Positions 53,237-62,315 of a stretch of 64,000 nt of DNA are shown here, in pieces. Location: the NCBI GenBank assembly GCA_038254545.1, contig JBBSGB010000011.1, positions 39,286-103,285 of the forward strand. The letters are read 5' to 3'. The DNA comes from CAHJXF01 sp038254545. Its GTDB lineage: Bacteria; Pseudomonadota; Gammaproteobacteria; Burkholderiales; Burkholderiaceae_D. A program made the translations under genes and the position numbers. Within the stretch, counting starts at the first letter, position 1, and each line of letters begins with the position of its first letter. The notes beneath the pieces are model-generated. The model was not told the DNA's origin and ran no database searches. It saw only the letters and a program-made list of their open reading frames with translations.

Positions 53237-55603
53237 CTACGCGCGCACCGCATCGATCGCATCGAGCACCGCCTCCGGCGTCGCTGGCGCGCGCAAATCA
53301 GGATCGGCATGGGCCGGCCCGCATGCCGCGACCGCGTCGCGAATCGCGAGGAACACCGAGAACGCGAGCAACAGCGGAGGCTCGCCCACGGCCTTGCTGC
53401 GATGAATGCTGTCCGCGAAGTTGACGGTGTCGTAGAGCGCGACCTTGAAGATCGCAGGGCAGTCGTTCGCGGTGGGAATCTTGTAGGTACTGGGCGCATG
53501 CGTCGCGAGCAGCCCGGTCCCGGGGTTCCATACCAGCTCCTCGCTGGTCAGCCAGCCCACCCCCTGCACGAAGCCGCCTTCGATCTGGCCGATGTCGATC
53601 GCGGGATTGAGCGAACGGCCGACGTCGTGCAGCAGGTCGGCGCGCAGCACGCGGTGCTCTCCGGTGAGCGTGTCGATGACGACTTCGCTGACCGCGGCGC
53701 CATAGGCGAAGTAGAAGAAGGGCTTGCCCTTCATCGTCTCGCGGTTCCAGTGCAGACCCGGTGTCGCGTAGTAGCCGTCGCCCCACAGCTGCACGCGTTC
53801 GGCATAGGCCTTCGCGATCACGTCTTCGAAGCTGCGATCGAAACCCGGCGCGACGACGCGGCCTTCGACGAAGCGCAGTGCCGAAGCATCGACACCTTCG
53901 GTCTTCACGAGCATCGCCGCGATGCGCACACGGATGCGCAGCGCCGCGTCTTCGGCCGCCTTGCCGTTCAGGTCCGAGCCCGTGGACGCCGCGGTCGCGG
54001 ACGTATTCGCGACCTTGTGCGTGTCGGTCGCCGTCACGCGCACGCGCGAGAGAGCTATGCCGAACACGTGCGCGACCACTTGCGCGACCTTGGTGTGCAA
54101 CCCCTGCCCCATCTCGGTCCCGCCATGATTCACCAGCACCGATCCATCGGTATAGACATGCACCAGCGCGCCGGCCTGGTTGTAGTGCGCGACGTTGAAC
54201 GAGATGCCGAACTTGACCGGCGTGAGCGCGATGCCGCGTTTGAGTACGGGGCTCTTTTCGTTCCACTCCGCGATCTCCATGCGCCGTTGTTCATAGTCGC
54301 TGGCCGCGACGAGTTGATCGACCAGCGGCGCGATGATGTTGTCCGCTATCGTCTGGTCGTAAGGCGTCACGTCGCGCTCGCCGACGCCGTAGAAATTCGC
54401 GCGGCGCACCGCGAGCGGATCGCGGCCCAGGCGTCGGGCGATCGAGTCGAGGATGACCTCGATCGCGATCGCGCCCTGCGGTCCGCCGAAGCCGCGAAAC
54501 GCAGTGTTGCTCTGCGTGTCGGTGCGCGCGCTGAACCCATGGATCGCGACTTCGGGCAGCCAATAGGCGTTGTCGAAATGGCAGAGCGCACGCGTCATCA
54601 CCGGCGATGAGAGATCGGCGCTGTGCCCCGCGTTGGAGATCATGTCGATTTCGACACCGAGCACGCGGCCCTCGTCGTCGTAACCAACCTCGTAGCGAAA
54701 ATCGAAGCCGTGCCGGCGACCCGTGATGAGAAAGTCGTCGTCGCGATCGAGCCGCAGCTTGACCGGCCGTCCCGTGAGCCGCGCGGCGACCGCAGCGATG
54801 CAAGCGAACGGCGCCGACTGCGACTCCTTGCCGCCAAAGCCGCCGCCCATGCGACGGCATTCGACCTGCACGTCGTGCGACGCGACGCCGAGCGCGCTCG
54901 CGACGACATGCTGCATCTCGGTCGGATGCTGGGTGGAGCACAGCACGCGCATCGCGCCGCGCTCCTGCGGCAACGCGTACGAGATCTGGCCTTCCAGATA
55001 GAACTGTTCCTGCCCGCCGACCGACAGCTGGCCTTCGAGACGATACGGCGCCGACGCGATCGCGTCGCGCGCCGCACCCGGCCCGCTCTCGCGGACCAGA
55101 TGCATAGGCGGGACCACGTAGCGCTGCTGTGCGTGCGCCTCGAGAGCGGTCAACACCGGTGGCCTGGATTCGATCGTGACGAACTCACACGCGCGCGATG
55201 CGATGCGACGCGCCGTGTCGCGATCGTCGGTGAGCACCGCGAACATCGGCTGGCCGAGATAGCGCACGTCCCCGTCGGCGAGTATCGGCTCGTCGTCGAG
55301 GATCGCACCGCAGTCGTTGACGCCGGGAATGTCGGCGGCGGTCAGGATCGCAATCGCACCGGGCAGCTTCTTCAAGCCCTCGACATCGATGGCGATGAGG
55401 CGGCCGCTCGCCACCGGCGCGAGTCCGAGCGCCGCGTGCAGGGTGCCGGTCCATTCGGGCAGATCGTCGATGTAGGCCGCTTCGCCCGCGACGTGCAGTG
55501 CGGCCGATTCATGTGCGACCGCAGCGCCCATGCCTCCGGACACGTGTTCGACCGCGGACTTCAGTGCGGGCTTGAGTAGAAACGGATCGGCTTCGCGATT
55601 CAT
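53237..55603 (-). CDS. xdhB: Xanthine dehydrogenase, molybdopterin-binding large subunit
   Basis: 788 residues. Contains the Mo-cofactor sites of the family: GQEQFYLEGQISYALPQE, CRRMGGGFGGKESQ, AFRGFGGPQG (catalytic-site region with Arg), and the catalytic glutamate in KAVGEPPLLLAF. The start MNREADPFLLKPALKSAV fits the family. ATGA overlap with xdhA. Oxidises hypoxanthine and xanthine to urate with XdhA. Confidence 0.96.
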   Translation of the reverse strand: MNREADPFLLKPALKSAVEHVSGGMGAAVAHESAALHVAGEAAYIDDLPEWTGTLHAALGLAPVASGRLIAIDVEGLKKLPGAIAILTAADIPGVNDCGAILDDEPILADGDVRYLGQPMFAVLTDDRDTARRIASRACEFVTIESRPPVLTALEAHAQQRYVVPPMHLVRESGPGAARDAIASAPYRLEGQLSVGGQEQFYLEGQISYALPQERGAMRVLCSTQHPTEMQHVVASALGVASHDVQVECRRMGGGFGGKESQSAPFACIAAVAARLTGRPVKLRLDRDDDFLITGRRHGFDFRYEVGYDDEGRVLGVEIDMISNAGHSADLSSPVMTRALCHFDNAYWLPEVAIHGFSARTDTQSNTAFRGFGGPQGAIAIEVILDSIARRLGRDPLAVRRANFYGVGERDVTPYDQTIADNIIAPLVDQLVAASDYEQRRMEIAEWNEKSPVLKRGIALTPVKFGISFNVAHYNQAGALVHVYTDGSVLVNHGGTEMGQGLHTKVAQVVAHVFGIALSRVRVTATDTHKVANTSATAASTGSDLNGKAAEDAALRIRVRIAAMLVKTEGVDASALRFVEGRVVAPGFDRSFEDVIAKAYAERVQLWGDGYYATPGLHWNRETMKGKPFFYFAYGAAVSEVVIDTLTGEHRVLRADLLHDVGRSLNPAIDIGQIEGGFVQGVGWLTSEELVWNPGTGLLATHAPSTYKIPTANDCPAIFKVALYDTVNFADSIHRSKAVGEPPLLLAFSVFLAIRDAVAACGPAHADPDLRAPATPEAVLDAIDAVRA

Positions 55604-57183
55604 CGCATCACCGCGCGCTGCGGCCACATTGCGAGGCGATCGGCCGCGAGCGGCGCATCGACGCGCGTATCCAGCCAGAAACGGCGCAGCAGGTTCGCTG
55701 CAGCCCTTCGTCGATAAGAGGCCGAGGCGCGTAGATCGGTCATCGGTACGAAGTCGATTGCGAGCGCATCGATCGCGCGCTGCAGGCTCTCTTCATTCCA
55801 GGTTGCGTCGAGCACCGCGGCTTCGGCCTGCGTCGCGCGCCTGACGATCGCGGCCATGCCGCCGAACGCGAAGCGGGCGTGCACGACGCGGCCGCGCTCG
55901 ACGCGAGTCGCGAGACCCGCGCACACCGCCGAGATGTCGCAGTCGTAGCGCTTGCTCAGTTTGTACCCACGTACCACGGTATCTGGATCAGGACGAGGCA
56001 CTTCGATCGCCTCGATGAATTCGCCCGGCGCAAGGCGATTCTTCATGTAGTCGACGTAGAAGTCCGCAAGCGCGATGCGCCGCTGCTCCGTCCCGCGACG
56101 AAGCAGCAAGGTCGCGTCGAGCGCGAGCAGCACCGGCGCGCTGTCGCCGATCGGCGATCCGTTGGCAACGTTGCCGCCCATCGTGCCCGCCAGGCGCAAC
56201 GGCAACGACGCGAAGCGCAACTGCATCTCCTGAAGCGCCGGCGCCATCGCGACCAGCGCCGTCCATGCGGCTTCGAGCGACGCGCCCGCGCCTATCGACA
56301 GGATGTCGCCGTTCCACGCGACGGCCTTCATCGATGCGACGGCATCGACGCGGATCTGCCTAGGCATCGCACGGAACTGCTTGGTGACCCACAGACCGAC
56401 ATCGGTCGCGCCCGCGACGAGGCGCGCATCGGGATGCGCCTCGTAGAGCGAAGCGAGTCGGTCGATCGTGTGCGGTGCCGCGACCCAGCCGCCCGCGTCC
56501 TTCTCGCCGATCGCGGCCAGCGTACTGTCGGGCGCGCGGTAGTGCAGCGGAGCATCGTCGGCAAGCCTATCGAGCAGCCGGGCCACGGCCGCGCGATCGA
56601 TGCGCGGGACCGAAGGATCCGATATCGATGCATCGAACATCGTTTCGCCCGCATCGAACATCGTTTCGCCCGCATCGAGGATCGGTCGATAGCCCGTACA
56701 GCGGCACAGGTTGCCCGACAGCGCATCCGCAATCACCTGCCGCGTCGGCCGCGCGCCCGACGCCATGTGATTTTCGTAGCAGGCCGCGAGCGACATCGTG
56801 AAGCCCGGCGTGCAGAAGCCGCACTGCGAGCCGTGACACGCGACCATCGCGCGCTGCGCGGGATGCAGCGCCTCGAGGTCTTGCATAGCGACTCTCTTGA
56901 GGTCTTCGACCGTGAACAGCGCCTTGCCGTCCAACGATGACAGGAACTGCAAGCACGAATTGACCGGTCGCAGCGCCAGCCCGCCCGGCGCGACATCGTC
57001 GCGCGTACCCATCATCACCATGCACGCGCCGCAATCGCCCTCGTTGCAGCCTTCCTTGGTGCCCACGCAATGCGCGTACTCGCGCAGCCAGTACAGGACG
57101 CTCCGGGTGGTCGGCGCCCCGGAGACTTCGACGATGGCGCCGCGATGGACGAAGCGAATGGGGCGGGCTGCGGGTTCTTGCAT
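55600..57183 (-). CDS. xdhA: Xanthine dehydrogenase, [2Fe-2S]/FAD small subunit
   Basis: 527 residues. The first [2Fe-2S] cluster uses C46, C51, C54 and C77 (GCNEGDCGAC...NSC), the second C121, C124, C160 and C162 (CGFC...CRC). The FAD domain follows with GTMGGNVANGSPIGDSAP. Between them, residues 170-184 contain a tandem duplication (DAGETMF twice) from a 21-bp repeat. Start MQEPAARPIRFVHRG. Divergent from the TetR regulator across a 140-bp region. Confidence 0.96.
   Translation of the reverse strand: MQEPAARPIRFVHRGAIVEVSGAPTTRSVLYWLREYAHCVGTKEGCNEGDCGACMVMMGTRDDVAPGGLALRPVNSCLQFLSSLDGKALFTVEDLKRVAMQDLEALHPAQRAMVACHGSQCGFCTPGFTMSLAACYENHMASGARPTRQVIADALSGNLCRCTGYRPILDAGETMFDAGETMFDASISDPSVPRIDRAAVARLLDRLADDAPLHYRAPDSTLAAIGEKDAGGWVAAPHTIDRLASLYEAHPDARLVAGATDVGLWVTKQFRAMPRQIRVDAVASMKAVAWNGDILSIGAGASLEAAWTALVAMAPALQEMQLRFASLPLRLAGTMGGNVANGSPIGDSAPVLLALDATLLLRRGTEQRRIALADFYVDYMKNRLAPGEFIEAIEVPRPDPDTVVRGYKLSKRYDCDISAVCAGLATRVERGRVVHARFAFGGMAAIVRRATQAEAAVLDATWNEESLQRAIDALAIDFVPMTDLRASASYRRRAAANLLRRFWLDTRVDAPLAADRLAMWPQRAVMR
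56630..56671. repeat. 21-bp tandem duplication inside xdhA
   Basis: Two exact copies of gcatcgaacatcgtttcgcc plus c, followed by a partial third copy (gcatcgagg), encode DAGETMF-DAGETMF in the linker after the second iron-sulphur domain. In frame, so the protein is only lengthened by seven residues. Confidence 0.9.
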
Positions 57184-57287
57184 CGGGCGCTCGGGAAAAC
57201 AGACGGGACCAGTTTACCGCCGCCCGTTCGCTAGGGCACGCACCGGTTCGGCAATGCAGGCCGCGACAAGCGCCGATTTCCCGACGC

Positions 57288-57308
57288 TTGATTTAATCAA
57301 TCGATTGA
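57288..57308. promoter_or_regulatory. Overlapping palindromes upstream of the TetR gene, candidate operator
   Basis: TTGATTTAATCAA (57288-57300, 6-bp arms around one T) overlaps TCAATCGATTGA (57297-57308, a perfect palindrome), the only A/T-rich stretch of the xdhA-TetR gap. It ends 15 bases before the TetR start, a position expected for autoregulation. Binding is inferred. Confidence 0.6.
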
Positions 57309-57323
57309 CCTACGATCGGCTGC

Positions 57324-58121
57324 ATGCCATCGAAACCTCGAACTTCCGTTCGATCCTTGCGCGCAGCCGGCTCTTCCGCGCGGCGGACGCCTCGGTCGAA
57401 GACCGCCACTCCCGCTACCGGCCCCGCCGGCGACCGTCGCGGCGACGAAGCGCGCCGGTCGCTACTGGCCGCGGCGCTCGACGAGTTCTCGCATCGGGGG
57501 CTGGAAGACGCCACCACCCGCGAAATCGCGCGCAAGTCGGGGCAGAACATCGCGGCGATCGCGTATCACTTCGGCTCCAAGGAAGGACTCTACATTGCGG
57601 TAGCCGATGCGATCGCAGCACGCATGCGCGCCATGCTCGGTCCCGAGCTCGAACGCATGGAAGCGCTCTCTCGCGATCCATCGTCCTCGTCGGCGGCCTG
57701 TCTGGAAGGCGTGAAGACCCTGTTGCGCGGCATGTGTCATGCGATGACGATGGAAGAGACGCGCGCCTTCAGCCGCATCATCATCCGCGAGCAGATCGAT
57801 CCGACGGCGGCGTTCGACACGCTCTACCGCAATAGCATCGGCCGCATGCATACGACCGTGACGATCCTCGCGGCACGCGTGGTTGGTGACGATCCGCAGT
57901 CGACCGCGGCCGTGATCCGTGCGCATGCGCTGGTCGGCTCGGTTCTAGGTTTTCGCGTCGCGCGAGAAACTATCCTGCGCCGCGCGGGTTGGAAAACGAT
58001 CGGGCCGGGCGAAACCGCCTCCATCTGCGACGCGATCACCGAACAAGCCGACGTCCTGTTGCGCGGACTGCGCGCCGCGCGCAGGCGCACCTCTTCCTCA
58101 TCTTCCCGAGGCCAACGATGA
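57324..58121 (+). CDS. TetR-family regulator (CecR/YbiH-like)
   Basis: 265 residues with an N-terminal basic tail then a TetR helix-turn-helix (AALDEFSHRGLEDATTREIARK...IAYHFGSKEGLY). The C-terminal domain belongs to the CecR type (AFSRIIIREQIDPTAAFDTLYR). In E. coli CecR controls the ybhGFSR efflux operon; here the same gene order follows directly (HlyD-type, double ATPase, two permeases). Its stop overlaps the next gene (ATGA). Probably represses the operon via the palindromes just upstream. Confidence 0.88.
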   Translation: MPSKPRTSVRSLRAAGSSARRTPRSKTATPATGPAGDRRGDEARRSLLAAALDEFSHRGLEDATTREIARKSGQNIAAIAYHFGSKEGLYIAVADAIAARMRAMLGPELERMEALSRDPSSSSAACLEGVKTLLRGMCHAMTMEETRAFSRIIIREQIDPTAAFDTLYRNSIGRMHTTVTILAARVVGDDPQSTAAVIRAHALVGSVLGFRVARETILRRAGWKTIGPGETASICDAITEQADVLLRGLRAARRRTSSSSSRGQR

Positions 58122-59137
58122 AGCGTCGAACCCTTTTGATCGGCGGCGGCGTGCTCGTCGTCTGCGTTGCGGTCGCGGCATATTTCCTGTTTCGTCCGCA
58201 CGACGATGACAAGGCCGCGCTCGCGCTCTACGGCAACATCGACATCCGCGACGTCAACCTCGGATTTCGCGTCAGCGGTCGGATTGCGGAAGTGCGCCTC
58301 GACGAAGGCGACACGGTGAAGGCTGGCGACGTGCTCGCGCGGCTCGACCCCGAACCCTTCGAACGCGAAGTGCGTGAATCCGAAGGCAACGCGGCGGCCA
58401 CCGCTGCCCATCTCGCGATGCTCAAGGCCGGCTATCGCCCCGAAGAAGTCGCGCAGGCCAGGGCCATGCGCGACGAGCGTGCAGCCACGCTCGCCAACGC
58501 CGCGCGCCTGCTGGCACGCCAGACCGAACTGCGCGGCACCGGCGCCACGTCGCAGAAGCAATACGACGATGCGCTCGCGGCGAAGAACGAAGCCGCGGCG
58601 CGTCTCGCGTCGGCCGACCAGGCCTTGCGTCAGCAGAGGAATGGTTACAGGAAGGAAGAGATCGCCGAGGCCGGCGCGAACCTCGCGCGCGCCGATGCGG
58701 CGCTCGCGCAATCGCGCCTGCATCGCGAGGACGCCGTACTGCGCGCGCCCAGCGACGGCGTGATCCTCACGCGCGTGATCGAGCCGGGCGCCATCCTCGC
58801 GTCGGGCGGTTCCGCCTTCACGCTGTCGCTGACGCGACCGGTGTGGGCGCGCGTGTATGTCAGCGGTCCCGACCTCGGCCGCATCGCGCAGGGAACACGC
58901 GTGCAGGTCTACACCGACGCGCGGCCCAACCAGCCCTATGACGGCCAGATCGGCTACGTCTCGCCGACCGCCGAGTTCACGCCCAAGAGCGTCGAGACGC
59001 CCGACCTGCGCACGTCGCTGGTCTATCGCGCGCGCGTGATCGTCGAGAACCCCGACAACGCGTTGCGGCAGGGCATGCCGGTGACCGTACGGGTCGCCGC
59101 CGTCGAATCCGCGCAACGCAAGGTTTCGGCGCGCTGA
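58118..59137 (+). CDS. HlyD-family membrane fusion protein (YbhG-like)
   Basis: 339 residues. N-terminal anchor LLIGGGVLVVCVAVAAYFLF, then lipoyl half-motifs (YGNIDIRDVNLGFRVSGRIA and VRLDEGDTVKAGDVLARLD), a long alpha-helical hairpin (about 80-205) and a beta-barrel (VWARVYVSGPDLGRIAQGTR). It links the inner-membrane ABC exporter to an outer-membrane channel in the periplasm. Confidence 0.92.
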   Translation: MKRRTLLIGGGVLVVCVAVAAYFLFRPHDDDKAALALYGNIDIRDVNLGFRVSGRIAEVRLDEGDTVKAGDVLARLDPEPFEREVRESEGNAAATAAHLAMLKAGYRPEEVAQARAMRDERAATLANAARLLARQTELRGTGATSQKQYDDALAAKNEAAARLASADQALRQQRNGYRKEEIAEAGANLARADAALAQSRLHREDAVLRAPSDGVILTRVIEPGAILASGGSAFTLSLTRPVWARVYVSGPDLGRIAQGTRVQVYTDARPNQPYDGQIGYVSPTAEFTPKSVETPDLRTSLVYRARVIVENPDNALRQGMPVTVRVAAVESAQRKVSAR

Positions 59138-59183
59138 ACGCGACGCTCATCGCCATGGATTCGGGGCCGCGACAGCCACCACC

Positions 59184-61073
59184 ATGAATTTCAACGAACG
59201 CGCCAGCGACCGCGCGGACGACCGCACCAGCGCCAACGCCGCCGCCTCCGACAGCAACCGCACCGACGACCGCGGCCTGATCGTGCTCGAAGGCGTGACC
59301 AAGCGTTTCGGGAAGGCTCCGCATGCAAACGCTGCGCTCGCCGACGTCTCGATGCGCATACGCACCGGCATCGTCACCGGCCTCGTCGGACCCGACGGCG
59401 CGGGCAAGACCACGCTGATGCGCCTGATCGCAGGCCTTCTCAAATGCGATGAAGGACGCGTGACGGTGAATGGACTCGATCCGATCGAAGAAGGCGATCG
59501 CCTGCGCCAGCGCCTGGGCTACATGCCGCAGAAGTTCGGCCTCTACGAAGACCTGTCGGTGTTCGAGAACCTCACGCTGTACGCCGACCTGCGCGGCGTG
59601 ATCGGCGACGCGCGGCAGCCCGCGTTCGACCGCCTGCTCGCGTTCACCGATCTCGCGCGCTTCACCGAGCGTCCGGCCGGCAAGCTCTCGGGCGGCATGA
59701 AGCAGAAGCTCGGCCTCGCGTGCGCATTGCTCGGCAAGCCCGACATCCTGCTGCTCGACGAAGCCAGCGTCGGCGTCGATCCCATTTCGCGGCGCGAGTT
59801 GTGGAAGATGGTGGGCGAACTCGCGGGCGAAGGCATGACGGTGGTGTGGAGCACTTCGTATCTCGATGAAGCCGAGCTGTGTACCGATGTGCTGCTGATG
59901 AACGAAGGCAAGGTCGCGTACGCAGGGACGCCGCAGGAGCTTGCCGATCGCATGAAGGGCCGCGCCGTGCAGATTCGCGGCATCACCGGCAACCGGCGCG
60001 AACTGCTCAAGCGTGCGCTCCGCCTGCCCGAGGTGATCGACGGCGTGATCCAGGGACGGGACGTACGGCTCGTCAAGAAGACCGCCGACGCGCACATCGA
60101 TCTGGCGGCACTCGACGCGGGTCACGACGCCGCGATCGTCGATGTGAAGCCCCGGCTCGAAGACGCCTTCATCGATCTGCTCGGCGGCGGGCCCGGCGGC
60201 GATTCGGTGCTTGCGAAAGTGATTCACGACGTAGTGCACGACACAGCGCGCGATGAGCACTCCGACGCGGTCATCGAAGCCGAGGGGCTCACCAAGCGCT
60301 TCGGCGATTTCGTCGCGACCGATCACGTCGACTTCACGGTCAAGCAGGGCGAAATCTTCGGCCTGCTCGGTCCGAACGGCGCCGGCAAGTCGACCACCTT
60401 CAAGATGATGTGCGGCCTGCTCACGCCCACCGAGGGCCGCGCGCGCGTGATGGGCATCGACCTCGCCACCAGCGCAAGCGCGGCGCGCCAACGCCTGGGC
60501 TACATGGCGCAGAAGTTCTCGCTCTACGGCAACCTCACGGTGACGCAGAACCTGCGCTTCTTCTCGGGCGTGTACGGACTGGTGCGCGGCCAGCAGAAAA
60601 AGAAGATCGCCCAGATGGTCGATGCGTTCGGACTCGAACCCTATCTCGATGCGACGCCCGATGTCCTGCCGCTCGGCTTCAAGCAGCGCCTCGCGCTCGC
60701 GTGCGCCGTGATGCACGAACCCGACATCCTGTTTCTCGACGAACCCACGTCGGGCGTCGATCCGGTCACGCGCCGCGAGTTCTGGACGCACATCAACGGC
60801 GTCGTCGAGAAAGGCGTGACGGTGATGGTCACCACCCACTTCATAGACGAGGCCGAGTACTGCGACCGCATCGGCCTGGTCTATCGCGGCAAGCTGATCG
60901 CCACCGGCACGCCCGACGACCTCAAGCGCGAGGCGGCGACCGATGCGCTGTCCGACCCGAGCATGGAAGACGCGTTCATCACCCTCGTCGAGCGGCAGGA
61001 CGCGAACGACGGGAAGGACGCTCAGGGGACGAAGGACGCGAAGGCCGAGGCGGCCGTCGGAGCGCCAGCATGA
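59184..61073 (+). CDS. ABC exporter, double ATP-binding protein (YbhF-like)
   Basis: 629 residues with two ABC ATPases. Walker A: GPDGAGKTTLM and GPNGAGKSTTF. Signatures: LSGGMKQKLGLA in the first and the degenerate LPLGFKQRLALA in the second. Walker B: LLLDEASVGVDP and LFLDEPTSGVDP. This is the YbhF arrangement. An Asp/Glu-Asn/Arg-rich N-terminal tail of about 30 residues is not conserved. Its stop overlaps the first permease gene (ATGA). Confidence 0.93.
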   Translation: MNFNERASDRADDRTSANAAASDSNRTDDRGLIVLEGVTKRFGKAPHANAALADVSMRIRTGIVTGLVGPDGAGKTTLMRLIAGLLKCDEGRVTVNGLDPIEEGDRLRQRLGYMPQKFGLYEDLSVFENLTLYADLRGVIGDARQPAFDRLLAFTDLARFTERPAGKLSGGMKQKLGLACALLGKPDILLLDEASVGVDPISRRELWKMVGELAGEGMTVVWSTSYLDEAELCTDVLLMNEGKVAYAGTPQELADRMKGRAVQIRGITGNRRELLKRALRLPEVIDGVIQGRDVRLVKKTADAHIDLAALDAGHDAAIVDVKPRLEDAFIDLLGGGPGGDSVLAKVIHDVVHDTARDEHSDAVIEAEGLTKRFGDFVATDHVDFTVKQGEIFGLLGPNGAGKSTTFKMMCGLLTPTEGRARVMGIDLATSASAARQRLGYMAQKFSLYGNLTVTQNLRFFSGVYGLVRGQQKKKIAQMVDAFGLEPYLDATPDVLPLGFKQRLALACAVMHEPDILFLDEPTSGVDPVTRREFWTHINGVVEKGVTVMVTTHFIDEAEYCDRIGLVYRGKLIATGTPDDLKREAATDALSDPSMEDAFITLVERQDANDGKDAQGTKDAKAEAAVGAPA

Positions 61074-62305
61074 GCGCCAACGTGGACCCCGACCGGCGCT
61101 CGAGCGCGCCGGCGGCGGAACACGCCGCAGCGCAAGAGCCGGTGGCGCGCGGCGGCTTCGTGCGCCGTCTCTACGCGCTGTGCCGCAAGGAGGCGTACCA
61201 GATCGTGCGCGACCCGAGCAGCATCATCATCGCCTTCGTGGTGCCGATCGCGCTGCTGTTCCTGTTCGGCTACGGCATCAACCTCGATACCTCGCGCGTG
61301 CGCATCGGTGTGGTGCTGGAGGATTCGAGCCGCGAGGCGCAGCGCTTTGCAGCCGCGTTCGCAGGCTCGCCGTTCATCGAGGCGGTGCCCGGCACATCGC
61401 GCGCCGCGATGATGCGCGCGCTCACCGCCGGCGACGTGCGCGGCTTCGTCGTTGTCGCTCCGAATTTCTCCACCGGGCTGGCGCGCGGGACCGGCGATGC
61501 CCCCGTGCAGATCGTGACCGACGGCAGCGAGCCCAACACCGCGAGCTTCGTCGCGGCCTATGCGCAAGGCGCGGTGCAGGTTTGGCAACAGCAGCGGGCG
61601 GCTCAGGCGGGACAAGCGAATGCCGCAAGCAATGCCGCCGGTGTTGCCAACGCGGCGCCCCGCATCGCGATCGAGCCGCGCTATTGGTTCAACCCCTCGA
61701 CCGTCAGTCGCAACTTCCTCGTGCCGGGCTCGATCGCGATCATCATGACCGTGATCGGCGCGCTCTTGACCGCACTCGTGATCGCGCGCGAATGGGAGCG
61801 CGGCACGATGGAGGCGCTGTTCTCGACGCCGGTCACGCGGCTCGAGCTGCTGCTCTCGAAGATCATCCCCTACTACCTGCTCGGCATCGGTTCGATGCTG
61901 GTCTGCGTGGCGATCGCGGTGTGGGTGCTCGGCGTGCCGTTTCGCGGCTCCGTCCTCGTCCTGCTCGCGATGACGAGCCTGTTCCTGGGCAGCGCGCTGG
62001 GTCTCGGCCTGTTGCTCTCGACCCTCACGCGCAATCAGTTCAACGCCGCGCAGGGCGCACTCAACGCGGCCTTCCTTCCGGCAACGATGCTGTCGGGCTT
62101 TCTCTTCGAGATCGCCAGCATGCCGGCGCCTGTGCGCGCGATCACGTATCTCATCCCGGCGCGATATTTCGTGAGCACCCTGCAGACGCTGTTCCAGGCC
62201 GGCCTCGTGGGCGCGGTGCTGTGGCGCGATGCGCTCTACCTCGCGATCTCGGCGGTCTTCTTCCTCGGTTTGACCGCGTGGAAGACGCCGCGGCGCCTGG
62301 ATTGA
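61070..62305 (+). CDS. ABC-2 type permease (YbhS-like)
   Basis: 411 residues. One N-terminal helix (SIIIAFVVPIALLFLFGYGI), a large periplasmic domain (about 70-215) with an Ala/Gln-rich segment, and a C-terminal group of helices including TVIGALLTALVIAREWERGT, the ABC-2 signature. Half of the exporter dimer with the next gene. Confidence 0.9.
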   Translation: MSANVDPDRRSSAPAAEHAAAQEPVARGGFVRRLYALCRKEAYQIVRDPSSIIIAFVVPIALLFLFGYGINLDTSRVRIGVVLEDSSREAQRFAAAFAGSPFIEAVPGTSRAAMMRALTAGDVRGFVVVAPNFSTGLARGTGDAPVQIVTDGSEPNTASFVAAYAQGAVQVWQQQRAAQAGQANAASNAAGVANAAPRIAIEPRYWFNPSTVSRNFLVPGSIAIIMTVIGALLTALVIAREWERGTMEALFSTPVTRLELLLSKIIPYYLLGIGSMLVCVAIAVWVLGVPFRGSVLVLLAMTSLFLGSALGLGLLLSTLTRNQFNAAQGALNAAFLPATMLSGFLFEIASMPAPVRAITYLIPARYFVSTLQTLFQAGLVGAVLWRDALYLAISAVFFLGLTAWKTPRRLD

Positions 62306-62315
62306 CGGGACCGAC

